63,724 bases of DNA from Minwuiaceae bacterium (GCA_028278525.1 JANQEE010000014.1:1-63724); one strand, 5' to 3'; shown: positions 10,362-20,703, numbered from the stretch's first letter. Made by a program: numbers and translations. The notes: a model not told the origin generated them from the sequence alone.

Positions 10362-11399
10362 ATGAGCGACGAAGGGCCTAGCAAGAAAGGCCTCGGCCGC
10401 GGTCTCGCGGCTCTGCTGGGCGACGACCCGGCCGAAGATCTGGCCAGCCTGGATCGCGTCCGCGCCACCAAGGACGTGCCGGTGGAACAGCTGCGGCCGG
10501 GCCCGTACCAGCCGCGCCGTCTGTTCAACGAAGAACAGTTGGATTCCCTCGTCCAGTCCGTGAAGGAACGGGGGATCCTGCAGCCGATCCTTGTGCGGCG
10601 CAGCCCGACCGACGCTGCCGAGTATGAGATCGTCGCCGGCGAACGCCGCTGGCGCGCCGCCCAACTGGCGAAGCTGCATCGTGTCCCGGTCATCATCAAA
10701 GAGCTGACCGACAAAGATTCCCTGGAAATCGCGCTGGTCGAGAACATCCAGCGTCAGGACTTGAGTCCGCTGGAAGAGAGCCAGGGCTACAAGCGCCTGC
10801 TGGATGAATTCAGTTATACCCAGGAGCAGCTCGGCCAGTCGATCGGCAAGAGCCGCAGCCACATCGCCAACATGGTGCGGCTGCTGTCGTTGCCCGAGGA
10901 AGTTCAGGAGATGCTGGACGACGGCCGCCTCAGCGCGGGCGCGGCCCGGGCGCTGATCACGGCCGAGGACCCGGTCAAGCTGGCGCGGGAAATCGTCTCC
11001 CGCGGCCTCAACGTCCGGGATGCCGAGAAGATCCGGCAGCGCGCCAGCACGCCGAAACCCGCGCCTGAGAAGGACGCGGATACCAAGGCGCTCGAGGACA
11101 GCCTCGAAGCCGCCCTTGGCCTGAGGGTCGGGATCAAACATCGGGGCGAACGCGGCGGCGATGTCCGGATCAGCTACAAGACCCTGGAACAGCTCGACGA
11201 GATCTGCCGCCGCCTGTCGCGTCCGAGCGGTCTGGCCGAAGACGTCGGCGAGGATGGGTTGCTCGCATTCGAGGATACGGCGCCGTTCGATGCCGCCGCG
11301 GCCGTGGCCGAGGATCTGGCCGCCTTACAGGACGATATCGAAACCGAAACGATTTCCGATACGCCTCAAGAAATTCATTCCGTAGCCGAAAAAGGCTAG
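10362..11399 (+). CDS. parB: Chromosome-partitioning protein ParB
   Basis: A 345-residue ParB/Spo0J CTPase that loads at parS and spreads along DNA. The N-terminus (KKGLGRGLAALLGD) is the segment that typically stimulates ParA. The CTP-binding GERRWRAA motif is at residues 93-100, followed by ENIQRQDLSPLEES and a helix-turn-helix (QEQLGQSIGKSRSHIANMVR). The C-terminal part includes the dimerisation region and an acidic alanine-rich tail that makes it longer than many homologues (about 280-300). A short stem (11383-11387 with 11394-11398) spans the stop codon and is followed by GGTTTT, a weak terminator candidate. Confidence 0.98.
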   Translation: MSDEGPSKKGLGRGLAALLGDDPAEDLASLDRVRATKDVPVEQLRPGPYQPRRLFNEEQLDSLVQSVKERGILQPILVRRSPTDAAEYEIVAGERRWRAAQLAKLHRVPVIIKELTDKDSLEIALVENIQRQDLSPLEESQGYKRLLDEFSYTQEQLGQSIGKSRSHIANMVRLLSLPEEVQEMLDDGRLSAGAARALITAEDPVKLAREIVSRGLNVRDAEKIRQRASTPKPAPEKDADTKALEDSLEAALGLRVGIKHRGERGGDVRISYKTLEQLDEICRRLSRPSGLAEDVGEDGLLAFEDTAPFDAAAAVAEDLAALQDDIETETISDTPQEIHSVAEKG

Positions 11400-11453
11400 G
11401 TTTTCCCTAAGGTCTATCGGGGCGCATGGGGTCGTTCCACCGTTTTTTGGCAG

Positions 11454-12491
11454 CTACCCCCGCCCCCTCCCCCTGGCCGCCGCCCCGGCAATACTAGTCA
11501 GCACCCGGCGGCAAACCGCCACATCCGGCATCCCCGTCGTCTTGCAATCGATCTCGGCCGCCAGCAAACGATCCAGCGCCGCCACCACATTCGACGTCGG
11601 CCAGATCCTGAGCTGCCGGGTAAACGCCGCCTTCCGGGAGAAGTGGATCGGCGGCCGGATCCGACTGACCGCCGTCTCCACGTTGTCGCCCCGGTCGCGC
11701 TGCGTCGCCGCCAGGTGCAGCTTCTGGAAATGCTGCGCGACCCGCCGCAGCACCTGCACCGACGCCTCGCCCGCCATGAAGCAGCGGCTCAGACTGTGCT
11801 CCAGCTTGGCCAGGTCGCCGCCGGCGCAGGCGAACGCCACGTCGTCCAGCGCCATCGCCGAACTGTCGCCGACGCAGGCTCGCGCATCCTCCAGCGTGAC
11901 CGTGCCGCCTTCGTCGTCCTTGAACAGGACCAGCTTCTCCAGTTCCCGCCGGGTGATCATCCGGTCGCTGCCCAGGTTATCCATCAGGTACGCCATCGCG
12001 TCCGGCTCGGCGGTCAGCTTTGCCTCCCTGAGGCTCGCCTCGACCAGCCGCTCCAGGCTGTCGCCCGCGTCGGCGTAGCAGGGCAGGGCGGCGGCGTTGG
12101 ACGCGTTCTCGAACAGCGCGCGCAACGAGTCGCGCGGTCCGAGGCTGTCCGCCTCGGCGACGAGCAGCGCATCGCCGGCGTCGTTCGCCAGAACGCTTTC
12201 GATCAGCTTGCTGTGCTTGTTGCCGATGTCCCGGAGCCGCACGACCCGCCGACCGCCGGTCAGCGCGATCGCGCTCGCCTCGTCGGCCAGCCGCGCCGGG
12301 TCCTTGTCGAGCACCGGGCCGGTCAGCACTGCCACCCGGAACGGATCGGTAAGGTCGGCGACGACGGTCTTGCACAGCAGCAGGGCCCGTTCGCGGACCA
12401 GCCCGCCGTCCGGTCCGTAGACCAGCACGGCGCGGACCTTTGGGTCCGGTTTGGCCAGAAAGCCCTGAACCTGTCGTTCCTGCAGCTTCAT
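11454..12491 (-). CDS. holA: DNA polymerase III delta subunit
   Basis: A 345-residue HolA, the clamp-loader subunit that opens the beta sliding clamp. Recognisable parts are the start MKLQERQVQGFLAKPDPKVRAVLVYGPDGGLVRER, the RVVRLRDIGN strand, and the C-terminal collar domain with HFQKLHLAA. It lies last in the minus-strand order leuS-lptE-holA, 19 bases after lptE, an arrangement conserved in Alphaproteobacteria. It is convergent with parB. Length and layout match the family. Confidence 0.92.
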   Translation of the reverse strand: MKLQERQVQGFLAKPDPKVRAVLVYGPDGGLVRERALLLCKTVVADLTDPFRVAVLTGPVLDKDPARLADEASAIALTGGRRVVRLRDIGNKHSKLIESVLANDAGDALLVAEADSLGPRDSLRALFENASNAAALPCYADAGDSLERLVEASLREAKLTAEPDAMAYLMDNLGSDRMITRRELEKLVLFKDDEGGTVTLEDARACVGDSSAMALDDVAFACAGGDLAKLEHSLSRCFMAGEASVQVLRRVAQHFQKLHLAATQRDRGDNVETAVSRIRPPIHFSRKAAFTRQLRIWPTSNVVAALDRLLAAEIDCKTTGMPDVAVCRRVLTSIAGAAARGRGRG

Positions 12492-12510
12492 CCGACCGGC
12501 TGCCTTACGG

Positions 12511-13011
12511 TTACCCCCGGCTCGCGAAGTAAAGCGCGACCTGGTTGCGGATTTCTTCCGAGATCTCCCGGGCAGCGCGGGCCTCCGCGTCCTGCTCCGC
12601 GATCAGTGTGGCGAACGGCGACTCGACCACGTTGTAGGCGGCGATCGACCGCGTGATGCCGCGGAACACAGGCTTGTTGTCGGCCCGCTCGACCAGGGCG
12701 AATTCGGCCTTCAGCGTGAGGTTGAACCGGGTGACCGTCTCGTCCTGCCGGATCGCCAGGCCTTCCTTCTCGGCGCTCAGCGCGATCTGCAAGGTGTACA
12801 GCGGTTGGTCCGGGATGCCCGCCGGGTTCAGCCGGTCAAGCAGGTTGTTGCGGACCTGCTGCCCGATGCGGTCGGGGATCGGCGCGACATACGTCGCCGC
12901 CATCGCCGGGCCGGCCGGGCCTGTCTCGACCCGGTTGCCGTACAGCGGCTCGAAGCCGCAGGCGGCCAGCGTGCCGAGCAGCAGGGTTGCCGCTAGCGCC
13001 TTAGACCACAA
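12511..13011 (-). CDS. lptE: LPS-assembly lipoprotein LptE
   Basis: A 166-residue lipoprotein that plugs LptD and helps insert lipopolysaccharide in the outer membrane. The signal sequence [18 protein letters not shown] ends in a lipobox (LAAC) followed by GFEPLYG, the usual LptE mature N-terminus. The gene overlaps the end of leuS by 11 bases and precedes holA, the standard order. Sequence similarity within this family is low, so context carries part of the call. Confidence 0.9.
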   Translation of the reverse strand: MWSKALAATLLLGTLAACGFEPLYGNRVETGPAGPAMAATYVAPIPDRIGQQVRNNLLDRLNPAGIPDQPLYTLQIALSAEKEGLAIRQDETVTRFNLTLKAEFALVERADNKPVFRGITRSIAAYNVVESPFATLIAEQDAEARAAREISEEIRNQVALYFASRG

Positions 13012-15586
13012 TATTCACGATCCGGTTCGGCACGACGATCACCTTGCGCACGGCGTTGCCGCCGATGGCGCGCTGCACGGTATCCAGCGCCAGGGCCGCG
13101 GCCTCGGCGTCGGCTTTCTCGGCGTCGCGCGGCATTTCGATGGTGCCCCGCATCTTGCCGCTCACCTGCACGCCGATGGTCACGGTTTCGTCGACGGTCA
13201 GCGTCTCGTCGGCCGCCGGCCAGGACCGGTCGACCAGCAGCGTCTCGTGGCCGAGCACCCGCCAAAGCTCCTCGCCCAGATGCGGCATCATCGGCCCGAA
13301 CAGCGTGACCAGGGTCTCCAGCGCCTCGCGCAACGCCCAGTCGTCGCCGTCGCCCCGCGGCTTGAAGTCGCCCAGCACGTTGGAGAACTCGTGAATGCGA
13401 GCGACAGCGCGATTGAAGCGGAACCGCTCGATATCGTCGCCGACGCCCTTGATCGCTTTATGAGTTGCGCGGCGCAACTCCAGCGCCGTGCCGTCCAGCG
13501 CGTTCGGCATGGCGCTTCCGGCCGCGGCCAGGTTGGGGGTGTGGTCGTTGACCAGTCGCCAGATCCGCTGGACATAGCGCCAGGCGCCGTTGGCGCCGGC
13601 GTCGGTCCACTCCATGTCGCGCTCCGGCGGGCTGTCGGACAGCATGAACCAGCGGGCGATGTCGGCGCCGTATTTGTCGATAATGGCGCCGGGATCGACC
13701 ACGTTCTTCTTCGACTTGCTCATCGCCTCTGACCGGCCGACCGTCGCCGGCTCGCCGGTCGACGCCAGGCGCACCTGGCCGTCGTCGCCCTGTACGACTT
13801 CTTCCGGATAGAGCCAGTTGCCGTTCTGGTCGCGGTAGGTCTCGTGGCACACCATGCCCTGGGTGAACAGCCCGGCGAAGGGCTCGTCCAGGCCGACGAA
13901 AGAGCAGGTGCGCATCGCCCGCATGAAGAAGCGCGAATAGAGCAGGTGCAGGATGGCGTGCTCGACGCCGCCGATATACTGATCCACAGCCAGCCAGTAA
14001 TCGACCGCATCGCGGGCGACCGGGTCGTCGTCGCGGGCGGAACAGAACCGGGCGAAGTACCAGGACGAATCCACGAAGGTGTCCATGGTGTCCGTTTCGC
14101 GTACCGCCTTGGCGCCGCATTCCGGGCAATCGGTGTGCTTCCAGGTCGGATGGCGGTCGAGCGGGTTGCCGGGTTGGTCGAATTCCACGTCATCGGGGAG
14201 CTGCACCGGCAGGTTCTCTTCGCGCTCCGGCACGATCCCGCATTTGTCGCAGTGGATCATCGGGATCGGGCAGCCCCAGTAGCGCTGTCGCGAGATGCCC
14301 CAGTCGCGCAGCCGGTAGTTGATCGTGCGCTCGCCCGCGCCGCGCTTTTCCATGCGCTCGGCGATCGCAGCCTTGGCCTCGGGCACCGACATGCCGCCCA
14401 GGAAGTCGGAATTGATCAGGATGCCGCTGTCGTTGTCGGTGAAGGCTTCCGTGCCGACCTCGAACGTCGCCGCGTCGACGCCTTTCGGGCAGACGACGGG
14501 GACCACCGGCAGGCCGTACTTGCGGGCGAAATCCAGGTCGCGCTGGTCGTGCGCCGGGCAGCCGAAGATGGCGCCGGTGCCGTATTCCATCAGCACGAAG
14601 TTGGCGATGTAGACCGGCAGCTCGACCCCGTCGACGAACGGGTGCTTGACCCTCAGGCCGGTGTCGTAACCCTTCTTCTCGGTCTTCTCGATGACTTCTT
14701 CCGATGTCCCGAGGCGCTGGCATTCGGCGATGAACTCGGCCGCCTTCGGGTCGTTTTCGGCCACGGCGAGCGCTGCCGGATGTTCCGCCGACAGGGCCAT
14801 GAAACTCGCGCCGAAGATGGTGTCGTGCCGTGTGGTGTAGATCTCCAACGGCTCCCGCTTCTCGCCGACATAGTCGAACTGCATGCGGAGGCCTTCCGAC
14901 CGGCCGATCCAGTTGCGCTGCATCAGTCGAACCGGATCGGGCCACCGCTCCAGTCCGTTCAGGGCTGTCAGCAGGTCGTCCGAAAACTCGGTGATCTTGA
15001 AGAACCACTGGGTCAGCTTGCGCTTCTCGACCAGCGCGCCCGAGCGCCAGCCGCGGCCGTCAATCACCTGCTCGTTGGCCAGCACCGTGTGATCGACCGG
15101 GTCCCAATTGACCCAGGATTCCTTCCGGTAGGCCAGCCCGGCCTTATAGAAATCGACGAACAGCTTCTGCTGATGGCGGTAATAACCGGGATGGCAGGTT
15201 GCCAGCTCGCGCGACCAGTCGAGCGACAGACCCATGCTCTGCAGCTCGGCCTTCATGTTGGCGATGTTGGCGTAGGTCCACTCGGCCGGGTGGATTTTCT
15301 GGTCGCGGGCGGCGTTTTCCGCCGGCAGGCCGAAGGCGTCCCAGCCCATCGGATGCAGCACGTTGAAGCCGCGCGCCCGTTTGTAGCGCGCGATGACGTC
15401 GCCGAGGGTGTAGTTGCGCACGTGGCCCATATGGATGCGGCCGGAGGGATAGGGGAACATCTCCAGCACGTAATATTTCGGGCGTTTCGGATCTTCCTCG
15501 GCCTCGAAACACCTGTTGGCCGACCATTCGGCCTGCCATTTCGCTTCGACGACCTTTGCGTTGTAGCGTGCTGTACTCGACGTCAT
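13001..15586 (-). CDS. leuS: Leucyl-tRNA synthetase
   Basis: An 861-residue class I aminoacyl-tRNA synthetase charging tRNA-Leu. The HIGH motif is HMGH within [14 protein letters not shown] (residues 52-55) and the KMSKS loop is MSKSKKN. The CP1 editing domain, the zinc-type cysteines (CDKCG and CPECG) and the C-terminal anticodon and tRNA-binding domains are present in order. Length is normal for bacterial LeuRS. It leads the leuS-lptE-holA unit; 94 bases separate it from the upstream DUF3576 gene. Confidence 0.98.
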   Translation of the reverse strand: MTSSTARYNAKVVEAKWQAEWSANRCFEAEEDPKRPKYYVLEMFPYPSGRIHMGHVRNYTLGDVIARYKRARGFNVLHPMGWDAFGLPAENAARDQKIHPAEWTYANIANMKAELQSMGLSLDWSRELATCHPGYYRHQQKLFVDFYKAGLAYRKESWVNWDPVDHTVLANEQVIDGRGWRSGALVEKRKLTQWFFKITEFSDDLLTALNGLERWPDPVRLMQRNWIGRSEGLRMQFDYVGEKREPLEIYTTRHDTIFGASFMALSAEHPAALAVAENDPKAAEFIAECQRLGTSEEVIEKTEKKGYDTGLRVKHPFVDGVELPVYIANFVLMEYGTGAIFGCPAHDQRDLDFARKYGLPVVPVVCPKGVDAATFEVGTEAFTDNDSGILINSDFLGGMSVPEAKAAIAERMEKRGAGERTINYRLRDWGISRQRYWGCPIPMIHCDKCGIVPEREENLPVQLPDDVEFDQPGNPLDRHPTWKHTDCPECGAKAVRETDTMDTFVDSSWYFARFCSARDDDPVARDAVDYWLAVDQYIGGVEHAILHLLYSRFFMRAMRTCSFVGLDEPFAGLFTQGMVCHETYRDQNGNWLYPEEVVQGDDGQVRLASTGEPATVGRSEAMSKSKKNVVDPGAIIDKYGADIARWFMLSDSPPERDMEWTDAGANGAWRYVQRIWRLVNDHTPNLAAAGSAMPNALDGTALELRRATHKAIKGVGDDIERFRFNRAVARIHEFSNVLGDFKPRGDGDDWALREALETLVTLFGPMMPHLGEELWRVLGHETLLVDRSWPAADETLTVDETVTIGVQVSGKMRGTIEMPRDAEKADAEAAALALDTVQRAIGGNAVRKVIVVPNRIVNIVV

Positions 15587-15680
15587 TCCAACCCCACGGG
15601 TTTACTTCCATCCGGCGTCCGACCGTACGGGCGGCGTTGCGTCAGCGCCGGGAACCGAGCCGGCCGGGAGGCGCCGGGTC

Positions 15681-16223
15681 TTACTCTTCTTCGAAGGAAT
15701 CCATTCGCAACTGGCGTGCCCGGGTGAGGATGGCGTTTTCCAGCTTGGCCGCGGTGTCGACGCCGACCGCGGCGTCGGCCCAGGCACTGCTTGGGCTGCG
15801 TTGCTGGCGGAACACCGAAACCTTAATGCCGTCGGCTCTGAGCTGCCGGTCGAGGATGTAGACCGTTATCTTGAACCGCTCGTTCGGAGTCTCGGGCGGG
15901 CTGTGCCAGTCGGTGATGATGACGCCACCGAACGGGTCGGCACTGGCCAGCGGCATGAAGGACGTGGTGTCAAGCGATGCCCGCCATAGATAAGCGTTCA
16001 CGCCGATACCACCGTCGCGCCCGGAATCGCTGTTACTGAAGCGGCTCCCTTGTGTGCCTGCCTGCGTGCCAAGCTGTTGTCCGACACCGGCATCCGTAGC
16101 TCCGGCCGTCGTGCGCGGATAAATGGTTTCGATCGCGTTTCCGCCGCAAGCGACAAGCAACAAAGCGACGACCGCAACGCTTCCAACGCGAAGAATGTGA
16201 CTAGGTAAGGTCATTTTTCCCAT
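15681..16223 (-). CDS. DUF3576 lipoprotein
   Basis: A protein of about 180 residues with a lipoprotein signal (hydrophobic run VAVVALLLVAC, lipobox LVAC) and a C-terminal domain typical of DUF3576, with WRASLDTTSFMPLASADPFG, VIITDW and ERFKITVYILDRQLRADG. The start at 16221-16223 (MGKMTLPSH) is preferred; ATGs at 16214 and 16235 are possible. It stands immediately upstream of leuS on the same strand, as in many Rhodospirillales and related genomes, which suggests an envelope role linked to lptE. Function unknown. Confidence 0.88.
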   Translation of the reverse strand: MGKMTLPSHILRVGSVAVVALLLVACGGNAIETIYPRTTAGATDAGVGQQLGTQAGTQGSRFSNSDSGRDGGIGVNAYLWRASLDTTSFMPLASADPFGGVIITDWHSPPETPNERFKITVYILDRQLRADGIKVSVFRQQRSPSSAWADAAVGVDTAAKLENAILTRARQLRMDSFEEE

Positions 16224-16587
16224 GATGATCCGCATGGAATGGCGACATTCAGCCCCAATTGGCGCGCCGCCCTCACAAGCGTAAAACCGCCCCGTCTCGG
16301 AACCGGACTTCACGCCATCGGCAATGAGTGCCTTTGTATCCGACCGAAGGGTGCAGTACAACGCCGTTGAAGGGGGCCGGCATTCGACGGCGATCGGTGC
16401 GATAGCGCGGTCGTTTGTCGGAGATTGACCTCACAATCGGCTTGACAATTCCCAACCGATTGGGTTCCTTCCGATCGCACGGTGTGACCTAGAATTAGCT
16501 CCCTGTTTACCACTCGTCGATAGGGTCCCCTCCACCGGCCCAGGACTTTCGGTCTTAAAATGCCCCCCAGAATTGCGCGGTAGCTCA
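16224..16587. promoter_or_regulatory. Divergent intergenic region before cysD, candidate promoter and operator
   Basis: This 364-base gap separates the DUF3576 gene from cysD and holds no credible gene. A TTGACA box (16442-16447) is flanked by a 7-bp inverted repeat, CAATCGG (16434-16440) and CCGATTG (16456-16462), which could be an operator over a -35 element for cysDN. A clean -10 at the right distance is not obvious (a TAGAAT at 16490-16495 is too far from it). Treat it as a candidate only. Confidence 0.3.
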
Positions 16588-17382
16588 ATGGATCAACTCG
16601 ACGCACTCGAAAGCCAAAGTGTCTACATCTTTCGTGAGGCCTTTAATAAGGTCGAGAAGCTTGGGATGCTTTGGTCGCTCGGCAAGGACTCCAATGTCAT
16701 GGTTTGGCTGGCGCGCAAGGCGTTCTACGGCCATGTCCCATTTCCGCTAATTCATATCGACACCGGAAAGAAATTTCCGGAGATGTATGCGTTCCGAGAC
16801 CGGTACTCGAAGGAGTGGGGCGTCAATCTGATGCTGGGCGAATGCCCGCCCGTCGAGTCGATGGATCCGTCCCTGCCGCCCGCGGCCCGTTCCGCAGCGC
16901 GTAAGACGGCCGGGCTGAAAACGTTTCTTGAGCGGGAAAAGTTCACCGGGATTTTCGCCGGCATCCGCCGCGACGAACAGGCGACCCGCGCCAAGGAGCG
17001 GGTCTTCAGCCCGCGCGGCGAAAGCGGCGCCTGGAACTTCCGCGACCAGCCGCCGGAATTCTGGGACCAGTTCAACACCGACTTCCCGCCCGGCACGCAC
17101 CTCAGGATCCATCCGCTGCTGCACTGGACCGAGGTGGATATCTGGCGCTACACCAAGCGGGAAGGAATTCCGACCATCGATCTGTACTTCGCCAAGGACG
17201 GCAAGCGCTATCGCTCGCTCGGCGACAAGGACATTACCAATCCGGTCGACAGCAAAGCGACCACGATCGACGAGATCATCGACGAGTTGGAGACGACCAA
17301 GGTGCCGGAGCGTGCCGGCCGCGCCATGGATCACGAATCCGAAGATGCGTTCGAGCGCCTGCGCGCCGACGGCTATATGTAA
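16588..17382 (+). CDS. cysD: Sulfate adenylyltransferase subunit 2 (short CysD type)
   Basis: A 264-residue catalytic subunit of ATP sulfurylase, making adenosine 5'-phosphosulfate (APS) from ATP and sulfate. The PP-loop SLGKDSNVMVWLARKAFY corresponds to SIGKDSSVMLHLARKAFY in enterobacterial CysD, and HIDTGKKFPEMYAFRDRY and RRDEQATRAKER are conserved. It is about 40 residues shorter than E. coli CysD (302). The missing part is the segment after the TEVDIWRY motif, while the end (ERAGRAMDHE...DGYM) is complete, so it is a shorter lineage rather than a truncation. The ATG at 16588 matches the family start MDQ. cysNC follows 15 bases on. Confidence 0.93.
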   Translation: MDQLDALESQSVYIFREAFNKVEKLGMLWSLGKDSNVMVWLARKAFYGHVPFPLIHIDTGKKFPEMYAFRDRYSKEWGVNLMLGECPPVESMDPSLPPAARSAARKTAGLKTFLEREKFTGIFAGIRRDEQATRAKERVFSPRGESGAWNFRDQPPEFWDQFNTDFPPGTHLRIHPLLHWTEVDIWRYTKREGIPTIDLYFAKDGKRYRSLGDKDITNPVDSKATTIDEIIDELETTKVPERAGRAMDHESEDAFERLRADGYM

Positions 17383-17397
17383 CCTCGATGTGAGAGT

Positions 17398-19347
17398 ATG
17401 AAGTCAATGAACAAAGCCGCGGCCAAGCCCGATGCCGGGCCGAACATCGACAATGTTACCAGAATGAGCAGTCCCGGCCGTGAATCGCTGAAGACCGTTT
17501 TCGTCGGTCATGTCGATCACGGCAAGTCGACCCTGGTCGGCCGCCTGTTCCACGACACCGGATCGTTGCCGGACGGAAAATACGAGTCGATCCGCGCCAT
17601 GTGCGAACGTCGCGGCATGCCGTTCGAATGGGCATTCCTGATGGACGCTCTTCAGGCGGAACGCGATCAGGGCATCACCATCGATACCTCGCAGATCTGG
17701 TTCAAGACCGACAAACGCGACTACGTCATCATCGATGCGCCGGGCCACAAGGAATTCCTGAAGAACATGGTCACCGGCGCCGCCTCGGCGGACGCCGCAC
17801 TGCTGGTGATCGACGCCCATGAGGGCGTGCGCGAACAGTCGCGCCGGCACGGCTATCTGCTGCACCTTATGGGCGTGCGCCAGGTCGCGGTCGCGGTCAA
17901 TAAGATGGACCTGGTTGACTACGACCAGCAGCGCTTCGACAACATTGAGCGCGAGTTCCGCGCCTATTTGGAAGAGATCGGTGTAACGCCGACTTTCGTG
18001 ATCCCGGTGTCGGGCCGCGAAGGCGACAATGTCGCGAATCGCTCGGAACCGATGGGCTGGTACAAAGGCCCGACCGTGGTCGAAGCGCTGGACGCTTTCC
18101 ATAATGTAACGGCGCCTTTGGACCTGCCGCTCCGGATGCCGGTCCAGGATGTCTACAAGTTCGACGATCGCCGCATTATCGCGGGACGTATCGAAAGCGG
18201 CAGCCTGAATGTCGGTGACACGCTGATGTTCTCGCCGACGAACAAAACCGCCAAGATCAAGTCGGTCGAAGCCTGGAACGTCCCGGCACAGCCGGGCGAG
18301 GCCCATGCCGGCCAATGCGTCGGCGTGACGCTGGACGACCAGCTGTTCATCGAGCGCGGATACGTTGCCAGTCATGTCGAGACGCCGCCGATCGAAACCG
18401 ATGTCTTTCGGGCCCGTGTTTTCTGGTTGGGCCACAAACCGCTGCAGGCCGGCAAGACCTATAAATTGAAACTGAACACCTGCGATGCCACGGTCACCGT
18501 TCAGTCGGTGGACCGTGTTATCGATACAACCGATCTTTCCCAGAACGATGCGGAAGCCGTCGAGCGCAACGCCGTCGGCGAAGTGACGCTGCGGTCGCGC
18601 AGCATGCTCGCGCTCGACGAATTTGGCGATTTCCCGCGGACCGGCCGTTTCGTCCTGGTCGATGAATACGACATCGCCGGCGGCGGCATCATCTCGATGG
18701 AGGGCTACGCGGACCAGCGCGGTCTTATCACGGTGCGGGCGACCAACGTGCAGAGGGTCGAGCACGAGATTTCCGAAGAGGATCGCGCGCGGCGCAACGG
18801 CCACGCGGGCGGCGTGCTTTGGTTCACGGGTTTGAGCGGCGCCGGCAAATCGACATTGTCGGTCGCGGTTGAACAGCTGCTGTTCAAGAAAGGCTACCAG
18901 ACCTACGTACTGGATGGCGACAATGTCCGCCATGGCCTGAACGCCGACCTCGGCTTCTCGCCGGAAGACCGGGCGGAGAACATCCGCCGCATCGGCGAGG
19001 TGGCCGCGCTGATGTCGCGCGCCGGCTTCATTGTTCTGACCGCGTTTATTTCGCCCTACCGGTCCGACCGCGACCGCGCGCGTCAAGCGGCCGGGACCGC
19101 GTTCCACGAAGTATACGTTCGCGCCGACCTTGAGGTTTGCGAATCACGCGACCCCAAGGGGCTCTACAAGAAGGCGCGCGAGGGCAAAATCAGCGACTTT
19201 ACGGGTATCTCCGCGCCGTACGAAGCGCCGGTGGAGCCGGAGCTGGTTGTCGATACGGGCGCCGTCGACATCGAGGGCTGCGTCGAATCGGTCGTGCAGT
19301 ACATCGAAGCCAAATTCGTGAAGCAGCAGGGCCGAAACGGCGATTAA
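17398..19347 (+). CDS. cysNC: Sulfate adenylyltransferase subunit 1 / adenylylsulfate kinase fusion
   Basis: A 649-residue fusion. Residues about 30-450 are the CysN GTPase driving APS synthesis; residues about 470-640 are CysC, which phosphorylates APS to PAPS. The GTPase P-loop reads GHVDHGKST (37-45), an elongation-factor-like form, whereas most CysN have a VDDGKST version; [16 protein letters not shown] and NKMD follow. CysC has GLSGAGKST (about 479-487), [11 protein letters not shown] and the [13 protein letters not shown] motif. The gene forms an operon with cysD. The stop overlaps that of the convergent thiE-like gene in the palindrome TTAA. No cysH or cysIJ is nearby, so the product could feed sulfation as well as assimilation. 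Confidence 0.95.
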   Translation: MKSMNKAAAKPDAGPNIDNVTRMSSPGRESLKTVFVGHVDHGKSTLVGRLFHDTGSLPDGKYESIRAMCERRGMPFEWAFLMDALQAERDQGITIDTSQIWFKTDKRDYVIIDAPGHKEFLKNMVTGAASADAALLVIDAHEGVREQSRRHGYLLHLMGVRQVAVAVNKMDLVDYDQQRFDNIEREFRAYLEEIGVTPTFVIPVSGREGDNVANRSEPMGWYKGPTVVEALDAFHNVTAPLDLPLRMPVQDVYKFDDRRIIAGRIESGSLNVGDTLMFSPTNKTAKIKSVEAWNVPAQPGEAHAGQCVGVTLDDQLFIERGYVASHVETPPIETDVFRARVFWLGHKPLQAGKTYKLKLNTCDATVTVQSVDRVIDTTDLSQNDAEAVERNAVGEVTLRSRSMLALDEFGDFPRTGRFVLVDEYDIAGGGIISMEGYADQRGLITVRATNVQRVEHEISEEDRARRNGHAGGVLWFTGLSGAGKSTLSVAVEQLLFKKGYQTYVLDGDNVRHGLNADLGFSPEDRAENIRRIGEVAALMSRAGFIVLTAFISPYRSDRDRARQAAGTAFHEVYVRADLEVCESRDPKGLYKKAREGKISDFTGISAPYEAPVEPELVVDTGAVDIEGCVESVVQYIEAKFVKQQGRNGD

Positions 19348-19955
19348 GGCCGACGGACCGCCGCCATCGCGGAAATAGCTGCAAAGCCGGCCGCACCGCT
19401 GTTTTTCAGCCCGGCGGCGTTGACGTCGCCGATGCCGCCGAGCGCAAAGACCGGCAACGCGCTTTCCTGAACCATTTTGGCGAAGCGGACACGGCCAAGC
19501 GCCGGCGCGCCCGGATGGCTGGCGGTGGGGAAAACCGGCGACAAAAGCACCGCGTCGATACCGCACAGTTCGGCATGGTGGATCGCGCTGGCCGAATGCG
19601 CCGCCGCCGTTATCAGCCAGTCGCCGCGATTCCTACGCCATGCGGTTCTGTTCCGCACCATCGCCTCCGGCAGATGCAGGCCGGCCGCGCCGACCTCCAC
19701 CGCCAATCGCCAGTCGCCGGCAACCAGAAGCTTCAGTCCCCGACAACGGCAAATATCGGCCAATCTGGCTGCCAAGCCCGCTCTGTTCGGCGCATCGTAG
19801 TGTCTGAGGACAACGCCGGCGCCGTGCGGCAATCGTCGCGCGGCCGGCAGTGGGTCCGGCAGGCGTTTGCTGTCCGTCATCAGCAACAGGCCGGGTAGTC
19901 GACCGCGGTGTGCGCCGCTTGCTTTGAGGTGATGGGCAAGCTTTATTAGAGTCAT
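19344..19955 (-). CDS. Thiamine-phosphate synthase family protein (ThiE/TenI-like)
   Basis: A 203-residue TIM-barrel protein of the ThiE/TenI family. The phosphate-binding strand [17 protein letters not shown] and the [13 protein letters not shown] motif near the C-terminus are clear. True ThiE has a lysine where this protein has histidine in PTASH, and the N-terminal pyrimidine-binding part (about residues 25-60) is divergent, so it may be a TenI-like or altered-specificity homologue. The start at 19953-19955 is the first in-frame ATG before the domain. It is convergent with cysNC and divergent from the yggS gene. Confidence 0.75.
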   Translation of the reverse strand: MTLIKLAHHLKASGAHRGRLPGLLLMTDSKRLPDPLPAARRLPHGAGVVLRHYDAPNRAGLAARLADICRCRGLKLLVAGDWRLAVEVGAAGLHLPEAMVRNRTAWRRNRGDWLITAAAHSASAIHHAELCGIDAVLLSPVFPTASHPGAPALGRVRFAKMVQESALPVFALGGIGDVNAAGLKNSGAAGFAAISAMAAVRRP

Positions 19956-19994
19956 CGTCTCAAGCAAATGTTCTAATCGAGCCGCGACAGTGCC

Positions 19995-20702
19995 ATGGCC
20001 GAAACCGTCTCGCCAGACCGGATGACAAACCCTTTGGACGTCGCGGCAAACCTCGCCGCGGTTCGGGTGCGGATCGAGAAGGCGGCCGCCGATTGCGGCC
20101 GCGATCCCGCGGACGTGTATCTTGTCGCGGTCAGCAAGACCCATGACGCCGACAGGATCAGGTTGGCGCTGGAAGCCGGCCACCTGTTGTTCGGTGAAAA
20201 CCGGGTGCAGGAAGCGCAGGGCAAGTGGCCGATGCTCAAGCAGGCCTTCCCGGCGGCGAAACTTCACTTGATCGGACACTTGCAAACCAACAAGGCCAAG
20301 GAGGCGGTGGCGTTGTTCGATGTCATCGAAACCCTGGACCGTCCCAAACTGGCGAAGGCGCTGGCCCGGGAAATGGACAAGTCCGGCATCCAGCGCGCCT
20401 GCTACGTTCAGGTGAATACGGGTGAAGAACCGCAGAAGGGCGGTATTGCGCCGGGCGACGCCGACGATTTCATCGCGGCCTGCCGGGGCGAGTTCGGCCT
20501 TCCTGTCGAGGGGCTGATGTGTATCCCGCCGTTCGACGAAGAGCCGGCGCCGCACTTCGCGTTGTTGAAGAAGATCGCAGACCGAAACGGCTTAGGCGTT
20601 CTCAGTATGGGGATGAGCGCCGATTTCGAGATCGGCGTACAGTTCGGCGCGACCCATGTCCGCGTCGGCACCGCCATCTTCGGGCAGCGCGGCCAGACCT
20701 GA
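19995..20702 (+). CDS. YggS family PLP homeostasis protein
   Basis: A 235-residue member of the YggS/PROSC (PLPBP) family, which binds pyridoxal phosphate and buffers it without known enzymatic activity. The PLP lysine is K48 in LVAVSKTH. The motifs FGENRVQEAQGKW, LHLIGHLQTNK, VQVNTGEEPQKGG and LSMGMSADFEIGVQFGATHVRVG are all present. Length is typical. It ends two bases from the convergent L,D-transpeptidase-like gene. Confidence 0.95.
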   Translation: MAETVSPDRMTNPLDVAANLAAVRVRIEKAAADCGRDPADVYLVAVSKTHDADRIRLALEAGHLLFGENRVQEAQGKWPMLKQAFPAAKLHLIGHLQTNKAKEAVALFDVIETLDRPKLAKALAREMDKSGIQRACYVQVNTGEEPQKGGIAPGDADDFIAACRGEFGLPVEGLMCIPPFDEEPAPHFALLKKIADRNGLGVLSMGMSADFEIGVQFGATHVRVGTAIFGQRGQT

Positions 20703-20703
20703 A

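Noticed and set aside
15587..15680. Possible leader regulation (T-box or attenuator) before leuS
   Set aside because: Only 94 bases, no T-box motif, no leucine-rich leader frame and no paired alternative stems could be seen.
16573..16587. TTG start extending CysD by five residues
   Set aside because: The ATG at 16588 gives the MDQ start seen in the family; the extension has no support.
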